Source: JBOHRN01 sp050732775
GTDB taxonomy: Bacteria; Gemmatimonadota; Gemmatimonadetes; Longimicrobiales; Longimicrobiaceae
Reading direction: 5' to 3'
Assembly: GCA_050732775.1 (NCBI GenBank)
Contig: JBOHRN010000025.1
Span: 1 to 64,000 of the forward strand
Length of the DNA: 64,000 bases
The position numbers were made by a program, and so were the translations under genes. This document shows positions 41,686-50,032 of the stretch, in pieces. The notes below the pieces were generated by a model, which was not told the origin of the DNA, did no database searches, and saw nothing but the letters and a program-made list of their open reading frames with translations. Each line of letters opens with the position of its first letter. The first letter of the stretch is position 1.

Positions 41686-42600
41686 ATGAACCGTTGGGTA
41701 ATCTTTTTCGTCGCGGCCGCCTTGGCGCTCGCCGCCGTGCCCGTCGCCGCACAGTTCCCGGCCCAGGGTGCTGCGAGCACCGTCGGCACTATGCTGGTCG
41801 CCCACGGCGGCGGCGAGGAGTGGAACGCGGGGGTGATGGAGATCGCTCGCATGGCCGAGACCGGAGGGCCGGTCGAGGTGAGCTTTCTGATGGGAGAGGG
41901 CGCCAAGACGCACCGCTTTCAGGACGCCGCCCGCGAGCTGGTGGAACAAGGAGCGACGGAGATCGTGGTAGTTCCCGTGCTCGCCTCCAGCCACAGCAGC
42001 CACTACCAGCAGATCCGCTACCTAGCCGGGAAAACCGATACTCTTTCCGAGGTGATGACGCACCATCTGCACACGGCGGGGATCGAGCGACCGGACGTCT
42101 CCGTCCCCATGCGCCTCACCGCCTCGATCGACGACTCTCCCGAAGTCGCCCGCGTGCTCGCCGATCACGCCAACGAGCTAGCGGAGGCGCCGGAGGCGCA
42201 GGCTCTCTTCATTATCGGCCACGGGCCGAACGGCGCCGAGGATTACGCCGAGTGGATGGCGCGCCTCCGCCCCGTCGCCGACAGCGTGCAGGCCCTCACC
42301 GGCTTCCGGAACGTGATGGTAGGGCTGGTCCGTGACGACGCCCCCGACAGGGTGCGCGCCGAGGCGGTGCGGCGCATCCGCGAGATCATCACGCTGCAGC
42401 ACGAGGTGACCGGTCGGGAGGTGGTGGTGGTGCCGATCTTGGTCTCCAACGGCTGGGTGGGCCAGGTGAAGATCCGCCGGGATCTGGAAGGGCTTCCGGT
42501 CGTTTACCGGGGGAACGGCGTTCTGCCCCACCCCGAAATGGCGCGCTGGGTAGAGCGGCGGGTGCGGGAGGCGACTCGGCTGGAGGATCAGGAAAAGTGA
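41686..42600 (+). CDS. Exported CbiX-like (sirohydrochlorin chelatase family) protein
   Basis: This 304-residue protein starts at ATG 41686 with GAGGAG in reach, and has a clear Sec signal peptide ending VAAQ, so it acts outside the cytoplasm. It is built of two CbiX-like halves. Half one holds GTMLVAHGGGEEW (His40) and IVVVPVLASSHSSHYQQI (His103, His106), the pair of His sites that bind metal in CbiX chelatases. Half two has ALFIIGHGPNG (His179) but VVVVPILVSNGWVGQVKI where the second His should be, so it may have lost metal binding. CbiX enzymes insert cobalt or iron into sirohydrochlorin in the cytoplasm; an exported form is unusual. Co-transcription with the HmuY-like protein and receptor suggests handling of metal-tetrapyrroles during uptake. 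Confidence 0.75.
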   Translation: MNRWVIFFVAAALALAAVPVAAQFPAQGAASTVGTMLVAHGGGEEWNAGVMEIARMAETGGPVEVSFLMGEGAKTHRFQDAARELVEQGATEIVVVPVLASSHSSHYQQIRYLAGKTDTLSEVMTHHLHTAGIERPDVSVPMRLTASIDDSPEVARVLADHANELAEAPEAQALFIIGHGPNGAEDYAEWMARLRPVADSVQALTGFRNVMVGLVRDDAPDRVRAEAVRRIREIITLQHEVTGREVVVVPILVSNGWVGQVKIRRDLEGLPVVYRGNGVLPHPEMARWVERRVREATRLEDQEK

Positions 42601-42635
42601 AGAGCGTGTGGAACACCAGACGTTGCCCGCGCTAG

Positions 42636-42666
42636 CCCGGCGGCCCGTTGCCGGGCCGCCGGGTTT
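42636..42666. terminator. Strong hairpin terminator after the HmuY operon
   Basis: A perfect 12-bp stem (CCCGGCGGCCCG at 42636-42647 with its complement at 42652-42663) and TTGC loop, then TTT, lie between the chelatase-like gene and the oppositely oriented nuclease gene. It may serve both strands. Confidence 0.8.
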
Positions 42667-42681
42667 CCACGCTTAGTTGGC

Positions 42682-44187
42682 TTAGAACGTGGCGGTGGCC
42701 TCGTTCGAGCAGGTGGTGGTGCCCTCCTCGCAGATCTGGTAGGTGTAGCTGCCGCCGCCGTGCAGGCCGGTCGCGTCAGTGTAAAAGCCGTCGTTTTCGG
42801 TGGTGGCGACGACCGCGCCCTCGCGGTAGACGTCGACGTTGGTCGAAGTCGCCCCGCTCCACTCCAGGTCGACGTGCTGCTCCCCTTTCACTTTATAGCC
42901 GGTCGCGGTGAGCGAGATACCGCCGCCCGACGAGGAGGAGACCGTAACCTCGGCGGTGTAACTGTCGCTGGCGCCGTCGTCGTCGGTCACCGTGAGAGAG
43001 ACTGTGTAGGTGCCGTCCGCTTCGTAGCCGTGCGACGGATGCTGCGTGTCGTAGTCCTCCACCCCGTCGCCATCGACGTCCCAGCTCCACGACGAGATGG
43101 TGCCGTCGCTGTCCGTGCTGGTGTCGGTAAAGTCGCAGGTGAGGTCCGTACAGTCATAAGTGAAGCTCGCCGAGGGCGGGCTGTTAGTACCCCCATCACC
43201 CCCGCCCCCCTGGCCCCAACTGTGGCTCGCCAGCACCGGGTAGTGGTCGCTGGTGGTCTGGTCGTAGTCGGCGACGTACTGGTCGGCCGGAAACACCTGC
43301 ACAGAGCCGGCGATGTAGCTCGAGTAAGACTCGTTACTGTTCAGGTGGTGGTCGATCATGTTGTCGTAGTAGACCGTTGAGGTCTCGCCGGCGTTGGTCA
43401 GCTCCTCGGTGGGAAAGGTGTACTCGGCGGCGTGGTCCACAAAGTTCTTGTAAGGTGATTCATAGGGGCGCTGGATCGATTCATCTAGGTCGTCATTGAA
43501 GTCGCCTATCACCCATACGGTGGTGGTCGGGTAGTTCGTATCCAGGTACGACTTCAGGGCGTCCGAAGCGGCCTTGCGCCGTTCCCAAGCGTCTCCCCGG
43601 CTGCCGGCCTTGGCGTGCAGGAGGATCAGAACGAGCGGGTTCGTGGCCTCGTTGAGGGTGACCGTAAGGTCTACTTTGACCGGGGGCCGGCCGGCGAATT
43701 CGTGATCGTGGTCGGTCAGGATCACGCGCGCGCTGTCCACGCTCGCCAGCGAGGTCTTGTAAAGGAGCGCGACCTTTAGCTCGTTGTTGTCGAAGTCGCT
43801 GTAGTACTCCGGCCCGTTCGTCACCAAAGGGTCGTTGGCGAGCAGCCCCTGATACCCGTCCAGCTGCGAGACCAGATTGGCGAAGTGGTCTTCGTTGACC
43901 ACCTCTTGCAAACTCCAGAGATCCATGTCCAAGCCGGCGACCACGTCGCGCACGTTCTCGAGCTGGAGCTGCTCGTCCGAGGGCCCGTTCTCCGGGTCGC
44001 CGAACCACTCGACGTTCCAAGTACCGAAGTCGAGCGTGGAGGCGTCGCCTGCTGCGGGAACGGTGGCGAGGGTGGCGGGAGGAACCGCCTCCGGGAGGGT
44101 GGTGACCCGCGCGGCGTCGCAGGCGGCGAGCCCGGCTACCAGCGCGACTCCCAGGGGGCGGGCGAGAACCAGAAGGCTGCTTCGCAT
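42682..44187 (-). CDS. Secreted EEP-family nuclease with PKD domain, lipoprotein
   Basis: This 501-residue exported protein is anchored by lipobox LAAC (Cys23). Residues 40-330 form an endonuclease/exonuclease/phosphatase domain: FGTWNVEWFGDPENGPSDEQ, WSLQEV (catalytic Glu), VIGDFNDD (Asp, Asn) and TTSDHYPVL (Asp-His). A Gly-rich linker leads to a PKD domain (SPPSASFTYDCTDLTCDFTD ... DVDGDGVEDYDTQHPSHGY) and a fibronectin-like C-terminal domain with paired Cys (QICEEGTTTCSNEA). Such proteins are secreted DNases or phosphodiesterases used for nutrient or extracellular DNA turnover. ATG 44187 has GGGAGAAG upstream; the frame continues upstream as antisense noise. Substrate is not established. 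Confidence 0.88.
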   Translation of the reverse strand: MRSSLLVLARPLGVALVAGLAACDAARVTTLPEAVPPATLATVPAAGDASTLDFGTWNVEWFGDPENGPSDEQLQLENVRDVVAGLDMDLWSLQEVVNEDHFANLVSQLDGYQGLLANDPLVTNGPEYYSDFDNNELKVALLYKTSLASVDSARVILTDHDHEFAGRPPVKVDLTVTLNEATNPLVLILLHAKAGSRGDAWERRKAASDALKSYLDTNYPTTTVWVIGDFNDDLDESIQRPYESPYKNFVDHAAEYTFPTEELTNAGETSTVYYDNMIDHHLNSNESYSSYIAGSVQVFPADQYVADYDQTTSDHYPVLASHSWGQGGGGDGGTNSPPSASFTYDCTDLTCDFTDTSTDSDGTISSWSWDVDGDGVEDYDTQHPSHGYEADGTYTVSLTVTDDDGASDSYTAEVTVSSSSGGGISLTATGYKVKGEQHVDLEWSGATSTNVDVYREGAVVATTENDGFYTDATGLHGGGSYTYQICEEGTTTCSNEATATF

Positions 44188-44228
44188 GTGTCTTCTCCCG
44201 TGCATGAAGAGTGAAGTGGAGTAGCGTA

Positions 44229-44257
44229 ACCATACCCAACCCGGACCCGGAGAGCAA
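44229..44257 (-). promoter_or_regulatory. Candidate promoter of the nuclease gene
   Basis: On the minus strand TTGCTC (44257-44252), 17 nt, TATGGT (44234-44229) lie 42-70 nt before the ATG at 44187. It is a moderate match only. Confidence 0.4.
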
Positions 44258-44358
44258 CCGTTCCCCAACAGTGGTACTAAAACGGTACGACGTAGCCGCC
44301 AAGCCGTTACGGAGCTGGGGTGGTTGACAGCAAGATGCGCCCAGGCGAAGGTAGGTAC

Positions 44359-44913
44359 ATGGCCGAAGACACATTGGTGGCGCCCCAGACGGGCGAGCTC
44401 CGCATGGAGGAGCACGCCAAGGAGGAGCGCTACGCCGAGGTGCTGCGTCGCATCCGAGCGGTGGTCGAGCCGGAGAATGATCTGCTGGCGTGCCTGGCCT
44501 CCACCGTCTGCCTCCTGCACCACGCCTTTCCTTACTACTTCTGGACCGGATTCTACCGCCGGGTGGGGCCCGAACTGCTCAGGGTGGGGCCGTACCAGGG
44601 CACGCTGGGCTGCGTCGATATCCCCTTTGGCCGCGGCGTGTGCGGTACCAGCGCGGCGCGGGGTGAAACCCTGATCGTGGACGACGTGGACACCTTTCCC
44701 GGCCACATCGCCTGCGATTCGGCGTCGCGCTCCGAGATCGTGGTGCCGGTCTACACAGGCGACCGGTTGATCGGCGTGCTGGACGTGGATAGTACCTTGA
44801 AGGCCGCCTTCGACCAGGTGGACCGCCACTGGCTGGAGGAGATCGCGGCTCTGGTCGGCGGCAAGGAGACGCCCCCGGTGGTTTGGCGGGAGGGCTTGTC
44901 CGATCCAGCCTAA
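44359..44913 (+). CDS. msrC: Free methionine-R-sulfoxide reductase (GAF-type)
   Basis: This 184-residue cytoplasmic GAF-domain enzyme reduces free L-methionine (R)-S-oxide to methionine with thioredoxin, protecting against oxidation. The family signature is almost complete: RVGPYQGTLGCVDIPFGRGV, VCGTSAARGET, FPGHIACDSASRSEIVVPV and GVLDVDST. The three catalytic cysteines fall at Cys85, Cys95 and Cys119, one off from E. coli MsrC (84, 94, 118). ATG 44359 has GAAGG 7 nt before; a GTG at 44320 is possible. A TTGACA stands at 44324-44329 but no -10 fits it well. It is followed by a lytic transglycosylase gene. Confidence 0.92.
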   Translation: MAEDTLVAPQTGELRMEEHAKEERYAEVLRRIRAVVEPENDLLACLASTVCLLHHAFPYYFWTGFYRRVGPELLRVGPYQGTLGCVDIPFGRGVCGTSAARGETLIVDDVDTFPGHIACDSASRSEIVVPVYTGDRLIGVLDVDSTLKAAFDQVDRHWLEEIAALVGGKETPPVVWREGLSDPA

Positions 44914-44963
44914 GGAGCGATATTGAAACGGTTTGCGCTAAGCCGGTCACCAAGGAGTGAGAC

Positions 44964-45656
44964 GTGAACTCGTGCAGCGGTCGCTTCCAGCTCTGGATCC
45001 CGCTGGCGGCCATCTTCGTAGCCGGCGCGGCCGTCTGGACCCGTGCCGAACCGCCCCGGGCGGCTTCCTCGGCGACGGGGCCGTTGTCAGTGCTGGACAC
45101 CCTGCGGGTATTTACGCTCCAGGAGGTCCACCGGCCGGAGGGGGTGTGGCGGCGCATCCGCGATGAAGTCCGCAGGATCCGAGAGCCCGACGTTTCGGAC
45201 CTTTCCCTTCTGCGCTACACGCTAGAATACACGGTCTCCGATGAACTCGCCTCCGACATCGTGGAGGCGGCTAGGGCCGAGGGGCTCGACCCCGACCTCG
45301 GCTTTCGGCTGGTGCGGGTAGAGAGCCGCTTCCGGATCAGTGCCCGCGGGCCGTCTGGCGCTCTCGGGCTCACACAGCTCTTACCCTCCACCGCTCGTTC
45401 CGTAGACCCCACACTCCGCAGCGAGGCCGACATCCTGAACCCCGACCGGAACCTGCGGACGGGCTTCCGCTACCTGCGCCGCATGATTGAGCGGTACGGC
45501 GGAGACGTGCGGCTCGGGCTGCTGGCGTACAACCGCGGTCCCGGCACGGTGGAGCGGGTGCTGCGCGGGGGGATGGATCCTGAAAACGGCTACTCCCGCA
45601 AAGTGCTGGGTAGCGGCGTGGGCGCTTACACCGGACCGGGTCTGCTGGCGCGGTAG
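44964..45656 (+). CDS. Small lytic transglycosylase (SLT domain)
   Basis: This 230-residue exported protein has an N-terminal membrane anchor (WIPLAAIFVAGAAVW), a short linker and a C-terminal SLT domain (about 90-220). The catalytic Glu is Glu120 in RLVRVESRFRISARGPSGAL, followed by GLTQLLPSTARSVDP and LLAYNRGPGTVERVLRG. Compared with the Slt70-type at 21059, it lacks the superhelical repeats. GTG 44964 is well supported by AAGGAG 6 nt before. The signal may be uncleaved, holding it at the inner membrane. The ydbS-like gene follows 39 nt later. Confidence 0.9.
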   Translation: MNSCSGRFQLWIPLAAIFVAGAAVWTRAEPPRAASSATGPLSVLDTLRVFTLQEVHRPEGVWRRIRDEVRRIREPDVSDLSLLRYTLEYTVSDELASDIVEAARAEGLDPDLGFRLVRVESRFRISARGPSGALGLTQLLPSTARSVDPTLRSEADILNPDRNLRTGFRYLRRMIERYGGDVRLGLLAYNRGPGTVERVLRGGMDPENGYSRKVLGSGVGAYTGPGLLAR

Positions 45657-45695
45657 AACTTGCCAAGAGTGGCCGGTCGGACCACACTCTAGGGC

Positions 45696-46220
45696 ATGGA
45701 CACACCGTACCAGAGGCCCTACCCGCACCCCGCGACCCCTGAACCGCCCTCTCAGCCCGAGTTCGAGCGGCTAGATCCCGCCGTGATCCGGCTCTGGCGG
45801 GTGAGTGCGTCCATCGGGCTGCTACTTGCCGGTCTACTGGCGCTGGTTCCACTCGGATTTATGCTCCCCGGGGCGGGCCGGTACGCCCTCGCCGCGGCCG
45901 CCCTGGTACTGGCGGTGGCGTGGATTATCTGGTGGCCCCCGGCTCGCTACCGAAGTTGGAGCTTCCTGATGGGAGAGGGGAAGATGGTGGCGCGCCACGG
46001 CGTGTTCTGGCGCACGGTGAGCGTGATTCCGTACACCCGCATCCAGCACGTGGACACCCAGCGCGGTCCGCTGGAGAGGGGGTTCGGATTGGCCACCTTG
46101 GTGGTGTTCACCGCGGGCACACAAGGCGCGAGTGTTCCCGTTCCCGGTCTGGCCAGCGCCCGCGCCGAGCGGATGCGCGACCGGCTAGCGGAGCTGGGCG
46201 GCTACGACGATGCGGTCTGA
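45696..46220 (+). CDS. ydbS: YdbS-like bacterial PH (bPH2/DUF304) membrane protein
   Basis: This 174-residue inner-membrane protein has a Pro-rich start, two membrane helices (about 35-80: IGLLLAGLLALVPLGFML and ALAAAALVLAVAWIIWW) and one bacterial PH domain (about 80-170: MGEGKMVARHGVFWRTVSVI, PYTRIQHVDTQRGPLERGFG). The IQHVDTxxGPLERxFGLATL motif is the family hallmark. YdbS and YdbT occur together in Bacillus, where they affect resistance to some bacteriocins. The start of ydbT overlaps the end by 11 nt. Confidence 0.9.
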   Translation: MDTPYQRPYPHPATPEPPSQPEFERLDPAVIRLWRVSASIGLLLAGLLALVPLGFMLPGAGRYALAAAALVLAVAWIIWWPPARYRSWSFLMGEGKMVARHGVFWRTVSVIPYTRIQHVDTQRGPLERGFGLATLVVFTAGTQGASVPVPGLASARAERMRDRLAELGGYDDAV

Positions 46221-47748
46221 TCCGGAGACCGGACGCCGGCTCCACCCCCTGACGCTCATCTTTGAGGCGATCCGCTTCGGCCGCAGTTTCGTGATCCCAG
46301 CCGTGGTGGCCGGGGTGGGCACGGGGGGAGACGACCTGATCCGCATGCTCGCCTTCACGGCCCTCTTCATTGCCGTCCCCGCGCCCTTCTACGCCGTGCT
46401 CCGCTACCTGACCTTTCGCTACCGGCTGGCCGGGAACGAGCTGGTAATAGACTCGGGCATGCTGGAGCGCAAACGCCGGGTTATCCCCCTACACCGGGTG
46501 CAAAACATCGACACCCGCCGGAGCTTTCTACAACGTCTCCTCAAGGTGGCCGAGGTGCGGGTCGAGACGGCGAGCAGCGAAGGGGCGGAGGCGTCGCTGG
46601 TGGTGCTGGGGGTGGGCGAGGCCGAATCGCTCCGGGCCGAAATGCTCCGGCGCCGGAGAGCGGCCGGCAAAGGAGAGTCAGCAGGCGAAGAGGCCGCCCC
46701 GCTCGCCCCCGATTCCCGCCGGGTCGCCGCCCTCTCGGTGGGGGAGCTGGCCATCGCCGGAGCCACGGCCAACCGGGCGGGCCTGATCGCCGTGGGCATC
46801 GCCAGCGCCATCGAGCTCCTGACCGAGCTGCGGATAGATCTGCCCGTCCCCGACCTGGATCCCGAGTCGGTGCTCGCCAGCACGCCCGTCTTTGGCGTAC
46901 TGTTGGTGGCTCTGGCTCTCATCCTCGCGGTGGTGATCGTGGGGTGGGTAATCTCCATAGTAACCACGGTGATCGGTTTTCACGGCTTCGTACTAGACCG
47001 CCGGGGCGACGAACTGCGCAAGCGGTACGGGCTGCTGAGCCGCACCGAGGCACACGTCCCGCTGGAGCGAGTACAGGCGGTGCGCGTCGAGGAGTCGCTT
47101 CTGAGACGTCCGTTCGGGCTGGCTGCCCTCAAGATCGAGACCGCCGGTTCGCGCGTCGGGCAGGGCCAGCGGGGTGGGGCAGAGGCGTTCATCCCCATCG
47201 CCCGCCGGGCCGACGTGCCCCGGCTGGTGGCCGAGCTTTTCGATGACTTTGACTACGCTGCGGTCCGCTACCGGCCCTCCCACCCGAAGGCGGCGCGGCG
47301 GGCGTTGGGCCGTTACTCGGTGCCGGTGGCCGTGCTCTGGCTGCTCCTCTTCTGGTTGGGTGGATGGAGGTCTTCGCTCTGGGCGCTGCCCCTGTTAGCG
47401 GTTTCGTACCTCTGTTCGCGGGTGTACCTGCGCCACTTGGGCCACGCCCTGGAGCCGGGCTTCGTGGTGGCCAGAAACGGCTTTTGGAACCGCATCACCT
47501 GGGTGATCCCGGAGCGGAAGGTGCAGACCGTCCACCAGACCGAGAGCCCGTTCCAAAGGCGGCACGGACTGGCCACGGTCACCGTCGACACCGCGGCCGC
47601 GAGCGGACTGCGCCAGCCCGGGGCCGTGGATCTGGGGCGGACGGACGCCAACGAGTTTCTGGCGGCTCTATCGGAGCGGGTGGTAAGGCCCGCCGGGGAG
47701 GAGCGACCCCGCTTGCATGACACCAGCCGATTTCGCAGCTTGGGATAG
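46210..47748 (+). CDS. ydbT: YdbT-like protein with three bPH2 domains
   Basis: This 512-residue membrane protein carries three bPH2 repeats, each with the signature 'ViPlxRVQxVdxxxsxLxRxfGLa': VIPLHRVQNIDTRRSFLQRL (near 100), HVPLERVQAVRVEESLLRRP (near 285) and VIPERKVQTVHQTESPFQRR (near 440), separated by pairs of membrane helices. It partners YdbS and overlaps it by 11 nt. The molybdoenzyme gene follows 5 nt later, which is an unusual neighbour and may simply share transcription. Confidence 0.9.
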   Translation: MRSDPETGRRLHPLTLIFEAIRFGRSFVIPAVVAGVGTGGDDLIRMLAFTALFIAVPAPFYAVLRYLTFRYRLAGNELVIDSGMLERKRRVIPLHRVQNIDTRRSFLQRLLKVAEVRVETASSEGAEASLVVLGVGEAESLRAEMLRRRRAAGKGESAGEEAAPLAPDSRRVAALSVGELAIAGATANRAGLIAVGIASAIELLTELRIDLPVPDLDPESVLASTPVFGVLLVALALILAVVIVGWVISIVTTVIGFHGFVLDRRGDELRKRYGLLSRTEAHVPLERVQAVRVEESLLRRPFGLAALKIETAGSRVGQGQRGGAEAFIPIARRADVPRLVAELFDDFDYAAVRYRPSHPKAARRALGRYSVPVAVLWLLLFWLGGWRSSLWALPLLAVSYLCSRVYLRHLGHALEPGFVVARNGFWNRITWVIPERKVQTVHQTESPFQRRHGLATVTVDTAAASGLRQPGAVDLGRTDANEFLAALSERVVRPAGEERPRLHDTSRFRSLG

Positions 47749-47753
47749 CCCTC

Positions 47754-50030
47754 ATGCCAGACCAACCCGACTCGCTCAACCCCTACGACCGCCCCGCGGG
47801 CGGAATCTCGGCCGTGACCAGCACCCTGCGCCACCTGCTGGGCGCGCGTTCCCTCGGCCGGGGAGTAAGGGCGCTACGGGTGATGAACCAGACGAGCGGC
47901 TTCGACTGTCCGGGGTGCGCATGGCCCGAGCCGGAAGACCGTTCCGCCTTCGAGTTTTGCGAGAACGGCGCCAAAGCCGTCGCGGCCGAGGCGACCCGCG
48001 AGCGGGTAGGGCCTTCATTCTTCGAGGAGTTTTCCATCTCGGCACTGCTCGATAAGTCCGACCACTGGCTGGACAGGCAAGGCCGCCTTACCCACCCGGT
48101 ACTCAGACCGGCGGGGTCGGATCGCTATCAAGCCGTTTCTTGGGACGACGCTTTCGAGTTGGCGGGCGAGGCGCTCCGCTCGCTCGAAAGCCCTGACCAA
48201 GCGGCCTTTTACACTTCGGGCCGGACCAGCAACGAGGCCGCTTACCTGCTCCAACTCTTTGTCCGCCTGTGGGGGACCAACAACCTCCCCGACTGCTCGA
48301 ATCTGTGCCACGAATCGAGCGGCGTGGGGCTCACCCGTTCCATCGGCAGCGGCAAGGGGAGCGTCCAGCTCAGCGACTTCGAGCGCGCCGAAGCCATCTT
48401 CGTGATCGGCCAGAACCCGGGTACCAACCACCCCCGCATGCTAAACGTGCTCCAGCGGGCAGCCCGCCGGGGGGCGAAGATAGTGGCGATCAACCCCCTC
48501 AGGGAGCGGGGGCTGGAGCGCTTCACCGACCCCCAGGAGCCGTGGAACGCTCTGCTCGGCAGGTCTACCCCTATAGCCAGCCACTACCTCCAGCCCCAGC
48601 CCGGCTCGGACGTCGCCCTCCTCAAGGGCATCATGAAACACCTACTCGAGCACGAACGGGCTGCTCCCGGCACCGTGCTCGACCACGGCTTCATCCAGGA
48701 GCACACCACCGGGATCGGCTCCCTGATCGCAGATCTGGAAACCACCACCTGGACAGAAATCGAGCGGGAGACGGGGCTCTCCGAAGCGAGCATCCGTCCG
48801 GTCTCCGAGGTCTACATACGCTCGCCGGCCACCATCGTTTGCTGGGCGATGGGGCTAACCCAACACGAGCATGGTGTCGACAACGTGATTTCGTGCGCCA
48901 ACCTGCTCCTGCTCAAAGGCAATATCGGCCGGCCGGGGGCCGGGCCGTGTCCGGTGCGGGGACACAGCAACGTGCAGGGAGACCGCACCATGGGGATCAC
49001 CCACCGGCCGCCGGAGGAGTTTCTGGCCCGGCTGGAGGAGCGCTACGGCTTCCAAGCGCCGCGCAGGGCCGGCCTCGACGTGGTCGAGACCATCAGGGCC
49101 ATGGGGGAGGCGAAGATCCGCTTCTTCCTCTCCCTGGGGGGCAACTTTCTCTCGGCCAGCCCGGACACCGAAGCCACGGCGCGCGCGCTGGGCACGCCCG
49201 GGCTGTCAATCTATATCGCCACCAAGCTCAACCGGAGCCACCTGGTCACGGGGGAGCGGGCGATGATCTGGCCGTGCCTGGGCCGCAGCGAGCGCGACCG
49301 GCGGGCCGGAGGCGTGCAGCGGGTCACGGTGGAAGACTCCATGAGCTCTGTGCACGCCTCCCAGGGCCGCAACCGCCCGGCGTCCGGGCAGCTGTTGAGT
49401 GAGCCCGCCATCGTATGCCGGCTGGCCGCGGCTACCCTGCCGGCGAACCCGCGCGCCGACTGGGCGGGGTGGCGCGAGAGCTACGACCTGATCCGTGACG
49501 AGATCGAGGCGGTGATCCCCGGCTTCGAGCGCTTCAACCAGCGCATCTCCAAGCCGGGCGGTTTTACCCTTCCCCACCCGGCGTCGCGGCGCGAGTGGAA
49601 GAGCAAGGGCGGCAAGGCCGAGTTCGTGCCCGTGCCCATCCCCCGCCACCGGCTGAAGCCGGGGGAGTTGCGGCTCTTCACCATCCGCTCGCACGACCAG
49701 TACAACACCACCATCTACGGTCTGGACGACCGCTACCGGGGAGTCCGGGGTGAGCGCCGGGTCATCTTTCTGCACCCCGACGACATGGCCGAGAGGGGGA
49801 TCGGGCCGGGCGATGAGTTGGAGGTCCGTTCGCGCGGGCGGGACGGCCGCGAACTGCTGGCCACCCGCTTCAAGGCGGTTCCGTACGACTTACCCCGCGG
49901 CTCGGCCGCTGCTTACTTCCCCGAGGCCAACGTGTTGGTGCCGCTCGACCGGACCGCCGCGGGGAGCAACACCCCGGCCTCCAAGCTGGTTCCCGTGACG
50001 GTGCGGTGCGGCTCCGGGAAGGGAGGGTGA
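47754..50030 (+). CDS. FdhF/YdeP-family molybdopterin oxidoreductase
   Basis: This 758-residue cytoplasmic molybdo-bis(pyranopterin) enzyme is of the YdeP group of formate-dehydrogenase-like proteins. The N-terminal Cys motif is FDCPGCAWP with a third Cys in FEFCENGAKA (Cys52, 55, 69), not the full four-Cys cluster motif of FdhF. The predicted metal ligand lies in SNLCHESSGVGL (Cys185), where formate dehydrogenases have Sec or Cys before His. Further signatures are IFVIGQNPGTNHPRM, KGNIGRPGAGPCPVRGHSN and the C-terminal RLFTIRSHDQYNTTIYGLDD. YdeP has been linked to acid resistance; its true substrate is not settled. fdhD, which activates such enzymes, begins 2 nt later, so the pair is functionally joined. 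ATG 47754 is the start. Confidence 0.9.
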   Translation: MPDQPDSLNPYDRPAGGISAVTSTLRHLLGARSLGRGVRALRVMNQTSGFDCPGCAWPEPEDRSAFEFCENGAKAVAAEATRERVGPSFFEEFSISALLDKSDHWLDRQGRLTHPVLRPAGSDRYQAVSWDDAFELAGEALRSLESPDQAAFYTSGRTSNEAAYLLQLFVRLWGTNNLPDCSNLCHESSGVGLTRSIGSGKGSVQLSDFERAEAIFVIGQNPGTNHPRMLNVLQRAARRGAKIVAINPLRERGLERFTDPQEPWNALLGRSTPIASHYLQPQPGSDVALLKGIMKHLLEHERAAPGTVLDHGFIQEHTTGIGSLIADLETTTWTEIERETGLSEASIRPVSEVYIRSPATIVCWAMGLTQHEHGVDNVISCANLLLLKGNIGRPGAGPCPVRGHSNVQGDRTMGITHRPPEEFLARLEERYGFQAPRRAGLDVVETIRAMGEAKIRFFLSLGGNFLSASPDTEATARALGTPGLSIYIATKLNRSHLVTGERAMIWPCLGRSERDRRAGGVQRVTVEDSMSSVHASQGRNRPASGQLLSEPAIVCRLAAATLPANPRADWAGWRESYDLIRDEIEAVIPGFERFNQRISKPGGFTLPHPASRREWKSKGGKAEFVPVPIPRHRLKPGELRLFTIRSHDQYNTTIYGLDDRYRGVRGERRVIFLHPDDMAERGIGPGDELEVRSRGRDGRELLATRFKAVPYDLPRGSAAAYFPEANVLVPLDRTAAGSNTPASKLVPVTVRCGSGKGG

Positions 50031-50032
50031 GG

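Noticed and set aside
44324..44329. TTGACA as the -35 of an msrC promoter
   Set aside because: No reasonable -10 at 15-19 nt; only TAGGTA at 22 nt.
47716..47760. Separate regulation between ydbT and the molybdoenzyme gene
   Set aside because: Only 5 nt separate stop and start, with no hairpin or promoter motif.
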